A DNA stretch of 64,000 nt from Flavobacteriales bacterium. Its GTDB lineage: Bacteria > Bacteroidota > Bacteroidia > Flavobacteriales_F > PHOS-HE28. The position numbers were made by a program, and so were the translations under genes. Of this stretch, positions 36,841-44,627 are shown piece after piece (within the stretch, counting starts at the first letter, position 1; every line of letters begins with the position of its first letter). The DNA lies in contig JAIOIH010000040.1 of NCBI GenBank assembly GCA_019912395.1, positions 1-64,000 on the forward strand, in the 5' to 3' direction. The notes beneath the pieces were generated by a model. The model searched no databases. It saw only the letters and a program-made list of their open reading frames with translations, and had not been told where the DNA came from.

Positions 36841-38151
36841 ATGCGTGTCACCGCCTTCCTCCCTGGCCTCGCCCTGCTGGCGCTTCCCTCCTTCAGCACG
36901 GCCCAATCACCCTACTTCCCCGCTCCCGTCGCGGGCAGCAATTGGGAGACCACCGACCCGGCCAACCTGGGCTGGTGCCAGGACCGCATTGATTCGCTGT
37001 ACGCCTTTCTCGATGCCCACCATACCAAGGGTTTCATGGTGTTGAAGGATGGCCGCATCGTCCTTGAACACTACTTCGGAACCTTCGTGCAGGACAGCCT
37101 GTGGTATTGGGCCAGTGCCGGAAAGACATTGACCAGCACCGTGGTCGGGATCGCGCAGGAGGAAGGCTACTTGGACATCAACGCCCCCACCGATACCTAC
37201 CTCGGCGCGGGCTGGACCTCGGAGTCCCCGGTACAGGAAGCCCTGATCACCGTGCGCAACCAGCTTACGATGACCAGCGGTTTGGATGATGGCGTATCGG
37301 ATGTGGATTGCACGGACCCCACTTGCCTGACCTATATCGCGGATGCCGGCGATCGCTGGGCCTATCACAATGCTCCGTACACCCTGCTGCAGGAAGTAGT
37401 GGCCAACGCCACGGGCCAGAACTTCACGCTCTACTTCAACGCCCGCTTGCGCAACCCCATCGGCATGGACGGGTTCTGGGTTCCGGTCGGGGATAAGAAC
37501 GTCTACTTCAGCACGCTCCGCAGCATGGCGCGTTTCGGGCTGCTCGCCTCCAACCGCATGGTGTGGGATGCCGACACCATCCTCCATGATGCCGCCTATT
37601 TCGACGCAGCCACCACGCCTTCGCAATCGTTGAACCCCAGCTACGGCTACCTCTGGTGGTTGAACGGACAATCCAGTTACATGCTTCCGACCACCCAGTT
37701 CATCTTCCCGGGTCCGCTGATGCCGGAGGCACCAGCGGACATGTATAGCGGGTTGGGGAAGAACGATCAGCTGCTCAACGTGGTGCCCGGCCGTGGTCTG
37801 GTGCTGGTGCGGATGGGCGACGCCGCAGGGACCTCGCTACCCGTGGCCACCGTGTTCAACAATGTGATCTGGCAATACATGAATGCGCTGGATTGCAACA
37901 CGGCAATAACTGAGGACCACCGGGTAGGTGAACTCACCCTGGTACCCAATCCTTGTACCGATAAAACACGCATCCTGCTGCCTCCCGGTGCCCATCTGGC
38001 CGATGTGGAGCTGTACGATGTGGGTGGTCGGCTGGTCCATTCCGCTCGCAACGTGAATGAGGTGGATGTCAGCAAACTCGCATCCGGCGTGTATTCCATG
38101 AAGGTCGCGATAGGCGCGGACCGGTACGTATCGCGCCTCGTGAAAGAATAG
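36841..38151 (+). CDS. Secreted serine hydrolase (beta-lactamase class C family) with T9SS type A sorting domain
   Basis: A 436-residue protein with a signal peptide (residues 1-22, ending FSTAQ). The serine beta-lactamase/esterase fold has the SxxK motif SAGK (92-95) and the YxN motif YHN (175-177). A cysteine pair (CTDPTC) lies between them. The C-terminal ~75 residues (TLVPNPCTDKTRIL ... LASGVYSMKV ... RLVKE) are a Por-secretion-type sorting domain. It probably acts outside the cell as an esterase or peptidase. Antibiotic hydrolysis cannot be inferred. Confidence 0.87.
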   Translation: MRVTAFLPGLALLALPSFSTAQSPYFPAPVAGSNWETTDPANLGWCQDRIDSLYAFLDAHHTKGFMVLKDGRIVLEHYFGTFVQDSLWYWASAGKTLTSTVVGIAQEEGYLDINAPTDTYLGAGWTSESPVQEALITVRNQLTMTSGLDDGVSDVDCTDPTCLTYIADAGDRWAYHNAPYTLLQEVVANATGQNFTLYFNARLRNPIGMDGFWVPVGDKNVYFSTLRSMARFGLLASNRMVWDADTILHDAAYFDAATTPSQSLNPSYGYLWWLNGQSSYMLPTTQFIFPGPLMPEAPADMYSGLGKNDQLLNVVPGRGLVLVRMGDAAGTSLPVATVFNNVIWQYMNALDCNTAITEDHRVGELTLVPNPCTDKTRILLPPGAHLADVELYDVGGRLVHSARNVNEVDVSKLASGVYSMKVAIGADRYVSRLVKE

Positions 38152-38175
38152 CCCTCGCCCATTGCCGGACACTTC

Positions 38176-38183
38176 TATATTTG
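38176..38183 (+). promoter_or_regulatory. -7 promoter element of tRNA-Leu
   Basis: TATATTTG is an exact match to TAnnTTTG and ends nine bases before the tRNA 5' end, the normal distance for a tRNA promoter in Bacteroidota. Confidence 0.7.
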
Positions 38184-38192
38184 CGGCCCCTT

Positions 38193-38276
38193 GCCCAGGT
38201 GGTGAAATTGGTAGACACGCACGCTTGAGGGGCGTGTGGCCGAAAGGCTGTGCTGGTTCGAGTCCAGTCCTGGGCA
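38193..38276 (+). tRNA. tRNA-Leu (anticodon GAG)
   Basis: The 84-base gene folds with acceptor GCCCAGG/CCTGGGC, a D-arm with GTGAAATTGGTAGACAC, and anticodon stem CACGC/GCGTG around the loop TTGAGGG, giving anticodon GAG (leucine codons CUC and CUU). It has a long variable arm GGCCGAAAGGC as expected of class II tRNA-Leu, and T-arm TGGTTCGAGTCCA. No CCA is encoded after the discriminator A at 38276. The terminal 15 bases recur four times downstream (38445-38743). Confidence 0.95.
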
Positions 38277-38287
38277 CTTGATGATGA

Positions 38288-38315
38288 AGCCCTGTCGCGA
38301 AGCGGCAGGGCTTTT
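38288..38315 (+). terminator. Intrinsic terminator of tRNA-Leu
   Basis: The stem AGCCCTGTCGC/GCGGCAGGGCT (one G-T pair) is followed directly by TTTT. It begins 12 bases after the tRNA. Confidence 0.85.
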
Positions 38316-38369
38316 TCGTGCGCAGCCGAGCCAAGCGCAGCTTGAGCGAGGAAGCGCACGAAAAAGCCC
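38308..38369. repeat. Perfect 16-bp inverted repeat nested in the tRNA terminator region
   Basis: GGGCTTTTTCGTGCGC (38308-38323) is the exact reverse complement of GCGCACGAAAAAGCCC (38354-38369), with 30 bases between. The left arm overlaps the right arm and T-run of the tRNA terminator, so the two hairpins are mutually exclusive in RNA. Read from the other strand, the right arm would also terminate transcripts entering from the tandem array. Confidence 0.75.
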
Positions 38370-38444
38370 GAATGCCGCGCAGCGGCATGGGGCTTGATCC
38401 ACTTCACGGCCAAACCTGGTCCGACGGAGCAAGGCGGAGTCAAT

Positions 38445-38760
38445 CCAGTCCTGGGCACTGGACGGGAATGCCATGGATGAAAAACCGCCGATGACACGGA
38501 TGCCACCGATGCATGCCCGTCCAGGAACCATGCGGGAAGTCCAGTCCTGGGCACTGGACGGGAATGCCATGGATGAAAAACCGCCGATGACACGGATGTC
38601 ACCGATGCATGCCCGTCCAGGAACCATGCGGGAAGTCCAGTCCTGGGCACTGGACGGGAATGCCATGGATGAAAAACCGCCGATGACACGGATGTCACCG
38701 ATGCCCGTCCAGGAACCATGCGGGAAGTCCAGTCCCGGGCACTTGATAGTAATCCCGTAG
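38445..38760 (+). repeat. Tandem array of 92-96-bp units carrying the tRNA-Leu 3' end
   Basis: Units begin at 38445, 38541 and 38637 and a partial fourth at 38729 (periods 96, 96 and 92; the third lacks four bases). Each unit begins with CCAGTCCTGGGCAC, the terminal T-stem and acceptor bases of the tRNA gene at 38193-38276; the fourth has CCCGGGCAC. Each full unit also contains CTGGACGGG and its complement CCCGTCCAG about 70 bases apart, so a hairpin can form. The last unit continues TTGATAGTAATCCC, resembling the true tRNA flank TTGATGATGAAGCCC. Open frames through the array arise because 96 is divisible by three. Confidence 0.9.
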
Positions 38761-38817
38761 GCGAAAAACCGCCGATGGCACAGTTGGCATGGATGCATGA
38801 ACGCCATTGTCCTGATG

Positions 38818-38860
38818 CCCGCGTTCGCGGGTTTCGCAAGCCTGCGTGCCGTAGGTAGGT
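38818..38860 (+). repeat. Dispersed stem-loop repeat, copy B
   Basis: Plus-strand copy of the family at 1328-1371, with GCAAGCCTGCGTGCCGTAGG conserved and a diverged stem. It lies between the tRNA-derived array and the potassium channel gene. Confidence 0.55.
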
Positions 38861-38934
38861 CGCGCACATCCGTCTCCGGCGATTTCCCGCACATGACCCT
38901 CCGCGCATATCTCCAAGGTGCGTTCCTTTGCACC

Positions 38935-39756
38935 ATGCCTGAAAAGGAACCGTTTCGTTCCCCGTTGCGTGCGCGCGTCTACCACGTCATCTTCGGAACC
39001 AATACTCCCAGTGGGAAACGCTTTGACGTGATCCTGCTCTGGGCCATCGTGATCAGCGTGCTGCTCGTGCTGTTGGAGAGCGTGCCGGAGATCCGTTCCA
39101 AATACGGCAGGGCGCTGTACATCGCCGAGCTCGGCTTCACCTTTCTCTTTACCTTGGAATACGCCGCGCGGCTGTGGAGCACGCGATGGCCCAAGCGCTA
39201 CGCCCTCAGCTTCTTCGGCATCGTGGACCTGCTCGCCATCCTGCCCACCTACATCGGGATGGTCTTCGTAGGTGCGCACTCCTTGATGGTGATCCGGGCA
39301 CTGCGCCTGCTGCGGATCTTCCGCGTGCTGAAGCTCGCCCGCTTCGTCACAGAGGGCAGCGTGCTGATAAAGGCATTTCAGGCCAGCCGCCGAAAGATCA
39401 CCGTCTTCGTGCTCGCGGTGCTGACCATCACCGTGATCTTCGGCACCCTGATGTACATGGTGGAAACACCCGAGGCGGGCTTTACCAGCATCCCCCGCAG
39501 CATTTACTGGGCCGTGGTCACCCTCACCACGGTGGGATACGGCGATATCACCCCGCAGACCGGCCTCGGCCAGGCCATCGCCTCGGTGATCATGGTCCTG
39601 GGCTATGGTACCATCGCCGTGCCCACCGCCGTAATGAGCGCCGAGCTGATGCGGAGCGACGACGGATCGGGCCTGGAGTGTACCAACTGCCACTTCACCG
39701 GCCATCTGCTCGATGCCAAGTACTGCCGAAATTGCGGCACGTTGCTGCCGCGATGA
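38935..39756 (+). CDS. Voltage-gated potassium channel-like protein with C-terminal zinc ribbon
   Basis: A 273-residue six-helix ion channel. The S4 voltage-sensor-like helix is VIRALRLLRIFRVLKLARF, the pore filter TTVGYGDI is that of potassium channels, and S6 follows. The C-terminal cytoplasmic tail has CTNC...YCRNCG, a two-CxxC zinc-ribbon-like knuckle. It probably forms a tetrameric K+ channel in the inner membrane. The ATG at 38935 is preferred over upstream in-frame codons, because the extension is translated repeat DNA. A TTCCTTTG box ends four bases before the ATG. Confidence 0.9.
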   Translation: MPEKEPFRSPLRARVYHVIFGTNTPSGKRFDVILLWAIVISVLLVLLESVPEIRSKYGRALYIAELGFTFLFTLEYAARLWSTRWPKRYALSFFGIVDLLAILPTYIGMVFVGAHSLMVIRALRLLRIFRVLKLARFVTEGSVLIKAFQASRRKITVFVLAVLTITVIFGTLMYMVETPEAGFTSIPRSIYWAVVTLTTVGYGDITPQTGLGQAIASVIMVLGYGTIAVPTAVMSAELMRSDDGSGLECTNCHFTGHLLDAKYCRNCGTLLPR

Positions 39757-39772
39757 TGAGACCCGAAGTCTG

Positions 39773-40285
39773 ATGGAGTTCATCCTCCGGCCCTGGTGCG
39801 CCAACGATCTCACCGCACTGCTGAAGTATGCGAACGATGCCACCGTCGCGAACCACATGACCGATGCATTTCCGCACCCGTACACGGAAACGGACGGAAG
39901 GAACGCCCTCGACCAGTTCATGGCGAAGGACCCGCAACTGGTCCTGGCCATAGTAGTGGCCGGCACCGCCGTGGGTGCCGTGGGCATCCATCCGCAGGAC
40001 GATGTACACCGCTGCAATGCCGAGTTGGGCTATTGGATCGGTGCGCCGTTCCGCGGCAAGGGCATCATGCCCCAGGCCATCCAACAAGCCACGGCGCGTG
40101 CGTTCCATCTACTTCCGCACATCCATCGGATCTTTGCCCGTCCGTTCGGCAGCAACCTCGCGTCGCAACGTGTACTGGAGAAAGCAGGGTACGTGCTCGA
40201 AGCGCGCATACCCTCCTCGATCGTAAAGAACGGACGCATGGAGGATGAGCTGATCTACGCGGTACGGAGGACCACTGCCGGTTGA
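39773..40285 (+). CDS. GNAT-family N-acetyltransferase (RimJ/RimL-like)
   Basis: A 170-residue acetyltransferase of the RimJ/RimL-like branch. It has FILRPWCANDLTALLKYAND at the start, a middle ELGYWIGAPFRGKGIMPQAI that contains the acetyl-CoA pyrophosphate-binding R/Q-x-x-G-x-G/A pattern (FRGKGI), and SNLASQRVLEKAGYVLEARI at the end. It transfers acetyl groups to protein N-termini or small amines, and the substrate is unknown. It begins 16 bases after the channel gene on the same strand. Confidence 0.88.
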   Translation: MEFILRPWCANDLTALLKYANDATVANHMTDAFPHPYTETDGRNALDQFMAKDPQLVLAIVVAGTAVGAVGIHPQDDVHRCNAELGYWIGAPFRGKGIMPQAIQQATARAFHLLPHIHRIFARPFGSNLASQRVLEKAGYVLEARIPSSIVKNGRMEDELIYAVRRTTAG

Positions 40286-40294
40286 ATCCCCGAG

Positions 40295-40327
40295 CCCACG
40301 CTCGCGTGTTCCGCGAGTGCCTTCGCC
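40295..40327 (+). repeat. Dispersed stem-loop repeat, copy E
   Basis: CCCACGCTCGCG, a TGTTC loop, CGCGAG and GCCTTCGCC match the family at 1328-1371. Stem positions differ from copy A but still pair, which suggests that the fold is kept. It is placed between the acetyltransferase stop and the promoter at 40353. Confidence 0.5.
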
Positions 40328-40352
40328 CTGCCCGCTGGCACGGGCCGTCCCC

Positions 40353-40360
40353 TATCTTTG
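40353..40360 (+). promoter_or_regulatory. -7 promoter element very close to the start codon
   Basis: TATCTTTG is an exact TAnnTTTG match ending five bases before the ATG at 40366, implying a leaderless or nearly leaderless transcript if it is used. Confidence 0.5.
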
Positions 40361-40365
40361 AATGG

Positions 40366-41775
40366 ATGATCCCCCTTCGCTCCTTCCTCTGCGCCACGTT
40401 CTTGGCTCCCACCCTGCTCCATGCGACCCAATGGCAAGTAGGTCCCGGCCAACCGTACACGATGCCGAGCCAAGTAGCCGCAATGGTGGGGAACGGCGAC
40501 ACGGTGAACATCGCCGCCGGCACCTACCCTTCCGACGTGACGAACTGGACGGCGGATGACCTCCTGCTGCGCGGCGTGGGTGGCCTGGCCCACTTGGAAA
40601 GCAATGGAAACGCGTGGGGCGACAAGGCGATCTGGGTGATCCAAGGCGACCGCACCACGGTGGAATGGATCGAGTTCAGCGGTTGCGCGGTGCCCGATCA
40701 CAACGGAGCGGGGATCCGGCAGGAAGGACACCATCTCACCGTGCGCCATTGTTACTTCCATGATAACGAGAACGGCATCCTCACCGGCGCGGTCACACCC
40801 AGTACGATCCGGATCGTGCGCACCGAGTTCGGGCACAACGGATTTGGCGACGGCTACTCGCACAATCTGTACATCGGCAAGGTGGACTCGCTGATCTTCC
40901 GGTACAACTATAGCCACCACGCGCATGTGGGGCACGAGCTGAAAAGCCGCGCCCACGTCAACCTGATCGAATACAACCGCTTCAGCAACGAGGCCACCGG
41001 CGATGCCAGCCGCAACATCGACCTGCCCAACGGGGGGCAGTCATACCTCATCGGGAATGTGCTGCAGCAAGGCACCCTCACCCGGAACGGCAACATGGTG
41101 GGCTTTGGGCTGGAAGGCCTGAGCAACCCTGGGCCGCATGAACTCCATGCGATCAACAATACCATGGTGAACGAACGAAGCACGGGCAGTTTCTTCAGCG
41201 CACCGCTTTCCGTGTTCTTCAAGGCCTACGCCAACATCCTTGCCGGCAACGGGAATTTCATGGCCACCGGCTTTCCGACCGCGACGGACACTGCGGGGAA
41301 CTTGCGCGCGCCATCCATTGCCAGCGTCTCGTTCCTTGCACCCGAGCTGTACGACTATCAATTGGTGCCACCATCACCGGCGCAGCAGATCGGTTATCCT
41401 GCGGGTCTATCGAACAGTGGCTATCCGCTTGTTGCATGGGATGAATACGTACACCCTGCCGATGGCCGTGTGCGTTGTCAGCAAGCCACGTTGGATGCAG
41501 GTGCCTACCAGCTCTGCATCACCGCTGTGCCCGAACCGGGTGAGGGTGTGATCCGCGCTTGGCCGAACCCCACCAGCGGACGCCTTCACATCGAGGTGGA
41601 TGTCCCGTCGCGGATCGCGCTCTTGGATGGACTGGGCCGAAGGGTACGCACGGCCACCGCAACGGCCGGGGAAGTGATCGATGTTTCGCTGAGCGGCCTT
41701 TCAAGCGGAGCCTACACGCTTATGGTATGGAGCGCAAACCGCTCATGGGCGCAGCGGGTGGTCCTTCAGCCGTGA
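40366..41775 (+). CDS. Secreted right-handed beta-helix protein with T9SS type A sorting domain
   Basis: A 469-residue protein. The signal peptide covers residues 1-18 (ending LLHA). A parallel beta-helix follows, with repeated turns such as GDTVNIAAGTY, VEWIEFSGC, LTVRHCYFHDNENGI, IRIVRTEFGHNGFGDGYSHNLYI and LIFRYNYSHHAHVGHELKSRA. This fold is used by polysaccharide lyases and glycan-binding proteins, but I see no certain catalytic set. The end (RAWPNPTSGRLHIEV ... LSSGAYTLMVW ... RVVLQP) is a Por-secretion-type sorting domain. The ATG at 40366 directly precedes the signal peptide, and a promoter box lies just before it. Confidence 0.82.
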   Translation: MIPLRSFLCATFLAPTLLHATQWQVGPGQPYTMPSQVAAMVGNGDTVNIAAGTYPSDVTNWTADDLLLRGVGGLAHLESNGNAWGDKAIWVIQGDRTTVEWIEFSGCAVPDHNGAGIRQEGHHLTVRHCYFHDNENGILTGAVTPSTIRIVRTEFGHNGFGDGYSHNLYIGKVDSLIFRYNYSHHAHVGHELKSRAHVNLIEYNRFSNEATGDASRNIDLPNGGQSYLIGNVLQQGTLTRNGNMVGFGLEGLSNPGPHELHAINNTMVNERSTGSFFSAPLSVFFKAYANILAGNGNFMATGFPTATDTAGNLRAPSIASVSFLAPELYDYQLVPPSPAQQIGYPAGLSNSGYPLVAWDEYVHPADGRVRCQQATLDAGAYQLCITAVPEPGEGVIRAWPNPTSGRLHIEVDVPSRIALLDGLGRRVRTATATAGEVIDVSLSGLSSGAYTLMVWSANRSWAQRVVLQP

Positions 41776-41945
41776 CCCTCGTCCGGAGCTTCCCCCCAAG
41801 ACCACGCACCCGTGCTCCGCGGATGCGCAACGTCCGCTTCGTCCCGAGCCATCTCCCATAGGTCAGTTGATCCGGCGCGGGTCTCAGGCACTACACGATC
41901 GTCCATCGGCCCCCACCTCGCAGGGTGAACCGTTCCGCGAACGCT

Positions 41946-41961
41946 CCCGATGGGTATCGGG
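41946..41961. terminator. Hairpin between convergent T9SS cargo genes
   Basis: CCCGAT and ATCGGG pair around GGGT. It lies in the 221-base gap where the beta-helix gene and the minus-strand PKD gene converge. There is no U-run on either side, so the role is tentative. The motif TCCCGATGGGTATCGGGA is also a common intergenic repeat in many genomes. Confidence 0.4.
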
Positions 41962-41996
41962 AAGGGATCGCATTGCAGCGGACCCCCGTCTCCTGC

Positions 41997-44399
41997 TCAA
42001 CGCACCAGGGTGATCGTCCCGCTCTGGTCATGCGCCGTACCGTTCCGGCCAACACCGCGGAGCGTATAGAAGTAGGTGCCCTCGCTCAGTACTTCCCCCG
42101 CCGGCGAGCGGCCGTCCCACACTTGGTTCACGCGCTCCAGCAGCGCCACTTGTTGCCCCCAGCGGTTGAAGATGTGTACCTCCAATGAAGTGAGGTCGCC
42201 GCCACGGATGCGGAACACATCATTCCGCCCATCGCTGTTCGGTGAAAAGATGTTGGGTACGATCAGTGAATCCTGCGCCAGCACACAGACCTGCTGCACC
42301 GTGCTGTCCGCGCAACCCGCATCGTTCGTCACCACCAGGCTCACCGGAAAGCAACCGGCACTGGGGAAGGTGAAGGTGGGCGATATATCCGTGGAGCTGC
42401 TATCGGCCGGATCGCCGAAATGCCACGCCCAGGAGGTGGCCCCGCCGGAAAGATCGGTGAAGTGTACCTCCGGGTCGGAGAGCGTCGGTGTGATGGGTAT
42501 CCACGAGAAATCCGCCACCGGTGAGACGCTGATGGTGAACGGCCCCACCGCATACTGCACCTCCGGGCAGCCGCTGGCTGGCTGTACCACAAGGTTCACG
42601 CTGTACTGGCCTGCATCGGTATAGCAATGCTCCGCCACACTGTCCGTAGCGGTGGCTTCATCCCCGAAGTCCCAGGTATAGCCGTGCTGCGCGGACGAAC
42701 TGGCCGTGAAGGTGATGCAGTGCGGCGCGCAACCGTCCAAGGGCGTGTGCGAAATGCTCACGGCCTGGTCCGTGGGCACCGATACGGTTACCTGCTGCGG
42801 CGCGCCCTGGCAACCGTTCGCATCGCTGGCCACCACGGTGTAGGTGGTGGTCGCCAGCGGGGAGACCACAGGGCCTTCCGGCGTCCAGGTATAGGTATAG
42901 TCGGGTGTGCCCCCCGCCGCTTCCGCGCTCAGCGTCACCTCGCCGCCGGGGCATATCGTGGTGTCCGCGCCCACGGTGGTGGTCACCGGGTCCGGTTCCG
43001 TGATGGTGTACGAGGCGTTCAGCGTACAGCCCGAATCATCCGTCACGCTCACGCTGTAGGGTCCGGGCGCCAAGCTGTCGATCATCGGGTCCGTACTGCC
43101 GGTGGACCACACGTAGCTGTAAGGCTCCTCGCCACCGCTGGCCACATAGCCCAGGCTGCCGTCCGCCGCGCCGTTGCACTGCACGTCCACCGAGGTAAGC
43201 ACCGCGCTCATGAGGCTCAGCGCAACAAAGGCCGAGTCCGTGCCGCAGCTGTTGGCGCCCACCACCCAGAACGCCGTTCCCGCCATGCCGTCCACCGTGA
43301 TCGCATCCGTGGTGTCGCCCGTGCTCCACAGGTAGCTGTCCGCACCGCTGGCGGTAAGCACCACGTTGTCCGTGCTGTCGCAGAGCGTGGTATCACCCGT
43401 GATCGTCACCGATGGCATATCGCCGGTGGTCACCGTCACCTGCGCGCAGAGCGTATCGCCGCACGCGGTGATGGCGCAGAAGGACAGCTCCACCTCGCCG
43501 CTGTCCCCGCCGCCCGGAGTGTAATCGGTGGACAAGGAATCAGCCTGGCTGAATACGCCGCCCCCTCCGTGCCAATGCACGTGGGCGTAAGGTCCGGATA
43601 CGGCACCGATCAAGTTCGCGCTTTGCCCGCAAGGGATCGGGTCCGGAGCGGAGAGGATGGTGACCAAGGTGGGCGTGAAAGGTGCCTGGCAGCCGTAGTT
43701 CACGTAGGTTACGTCGGGAGGGCCGGGCCATGCGAAAACGGCCGTGGCCCCGTCGTTCTCCTCGGTCAGCCCGCCATAGGTGCCGTAGATGTTCACTAGC
43801 TGATTCGCGTCGTAAGTGGCCGTATCCCCGCAGGCGGTGCCGTTCACGTATAGCCGGAGCCAGCGGATCAGTGGTGCGTTCGGCACCGGGCTGATCGGCT
43901 GGCCCACCAGGTCGTTGTTCTTGAAATGCCCTTGGCTGTTCCCCGGCGTCTGGAAGATGATGTACAAGGTATCGCTGAGCGCCGTGAAGGGATTGGCCTG
44001 CACGCACATCGCCGTGGAGGTCACGAAGATCACGCGGCTGCCCGGGGGGATCACGCCGCCCGGAGGCTCCATCAGATGGCCGCAGCTCTGGATGGAAGCG
44101 TTCAGCTGGCTCGTCAGCAGGGCCGTGCCGGCATCCTGCGTAATGCCGCGGAACGTGCTGCTGAAGAATTGGAACTGCAGGTCGCCCAACGCGATCGGTG
44201 CCGGCCCGGTAATGAAGCGCACCATCTCGTTCATCCCTTCCGAACTGCCGGGGCAGTCCGTCAAGGAGATGCAGGCATCCACCAGAATGCTCTCGATCTC
44301 CAGGCATTTCACGGGCACCTGCGCCCGCATCCCCTGAGCGAAAAACACGGCCCCCGCAAGGGCTGCCAAGGCGAACAGGTTCTTCTTCGGTCGGTACAT
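41997..44399 (-). CDS. Secreted SprB/PKD-repeat protein with T9SS type B sorting domain (second copy)
   Basis: An 800-residue protein with a signal peptide (residues about 8-27, ending GMRAQ). The N-terminal ~230 residues are cysteine-containing and of unknown fold. They are followed by Ig-like segments, an SprB-type repeat (VQCNGAADGS), a second Ig-like repeat (TPEGPVVSPLATT), two PKD domains (TWDFGDE, WHFGDP) and the type B sorting domain (IVPNIFSPNSDGRNDVFR, FNRWGQQV, GTYFYTLRG). The order from the SprB repeat onward repeats that of the protein at 1511-3886. The ATG at 44399 is chosen because the frame continues far upstream through the divergent gene without similarity. Confidence 0.87.
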   Translation of the reverse strand: MYRPKKNLFALAALAGAVFFAQGMRAQVPVKCLEIESILVDACISLTDCPGSSEGMNEMVRFITGPAPIALGDLQFQFFSSTFRGITQDAGTALLTSQLNASIQSCGHLMEPPGGVIPPGSRVIFVTSTAMCVQANPFTALSDTLYIIFQTPGNSQGHFKNNDLVGQPISPVPNAPLIRWLRLYVNGTACGDTATYDANQLVNIYGTYGGLTEENDGATAVFAWPGPPDVTYVNYGCQAPFTPTLVTILSAPDPIPCGQSANLIGAVSGPYAHVHWHGGGGVFSQADSLSTDYTPGGGDSGEVELSFCAITACGDTLCAQVTVTTGDMPSVTITGDTTLCDSTDNVVLTASGADSYLWSTGDTTDAITVDGMAGTAFWVVGANSCGTDSAFVALSLMSAVLTSVDVQCNGAADGSLGYVASGGEEPYSYVWSTGSTDPMIDSLAPGPYSVSVTDDSGCTLNASYTITEPDPVTTTVGADTTICPGGEVTLSAEAAGGTPDYTYTWTPEGPVVSPLATTTYTVVASDANGCQGAPQQVTVSVPTDQAVSISHTPLDGCAPHCITFTASSSAQHGYTWDFGDEATATDSVAEHCYTDAGQYSVNLVVQPASGCPEVQYAVGPFTISVSPVADFSWIPITPTLSDPEVHFTDLSGGATSWAWHFGDPADSSSTDISPTFTFPSAGCFPVSLVVTNDAGCADSTVQQVCVLAQDSLIVPNIFSPNSDGRNDVFRIRGGDLTSLEVHIFNRWGQQVALLERVNQVWDGRSPAGEVLSEGTYFYTLRGVGRNGTAHDQSGTITLVR

Positions 44400-44627
44400 G
44401 CGGCTTCCTTTTGATGTTCGGGGAGGTTCGGCCATATCGCTCCGGCACACCACACCGGCACGAACATATTGACGTGTCCGGCTGCCCGAACGGACCAACC
44501 CGCGATCTTTTCCACCATCGAGCATGGATGGACGCATTACGGGCGCCCCGTAGGGTTGCGACCGTTCCCGCAATGAAGCCCGGCGAATTGCACTTTCCAT
44601 TCCCCTGCTCCATACCTTGTCCTCGCA

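Noticed and set aside
38445-38743. Additional tRNA genes
   Set aside because: Only the last 14-15 tRNA bases are repeated; no acceptor 5' strand, D-arm or anticodon arm precedes them.
38445-38760. CRISPR array
   Set aside because: The units are near-identical over their whole 96 bases, with no variable spacers and no cas genes.
38069-38936. Long minus-strand open frames with repeated peptides over the tRNA and tandem array
   Set aside because: They are the antisense of tRNA-Leu plus a repeat whose 96-base period keeps the frame open; the peptides near the tRNA are the well-known spurious translation of tRNA antisense.
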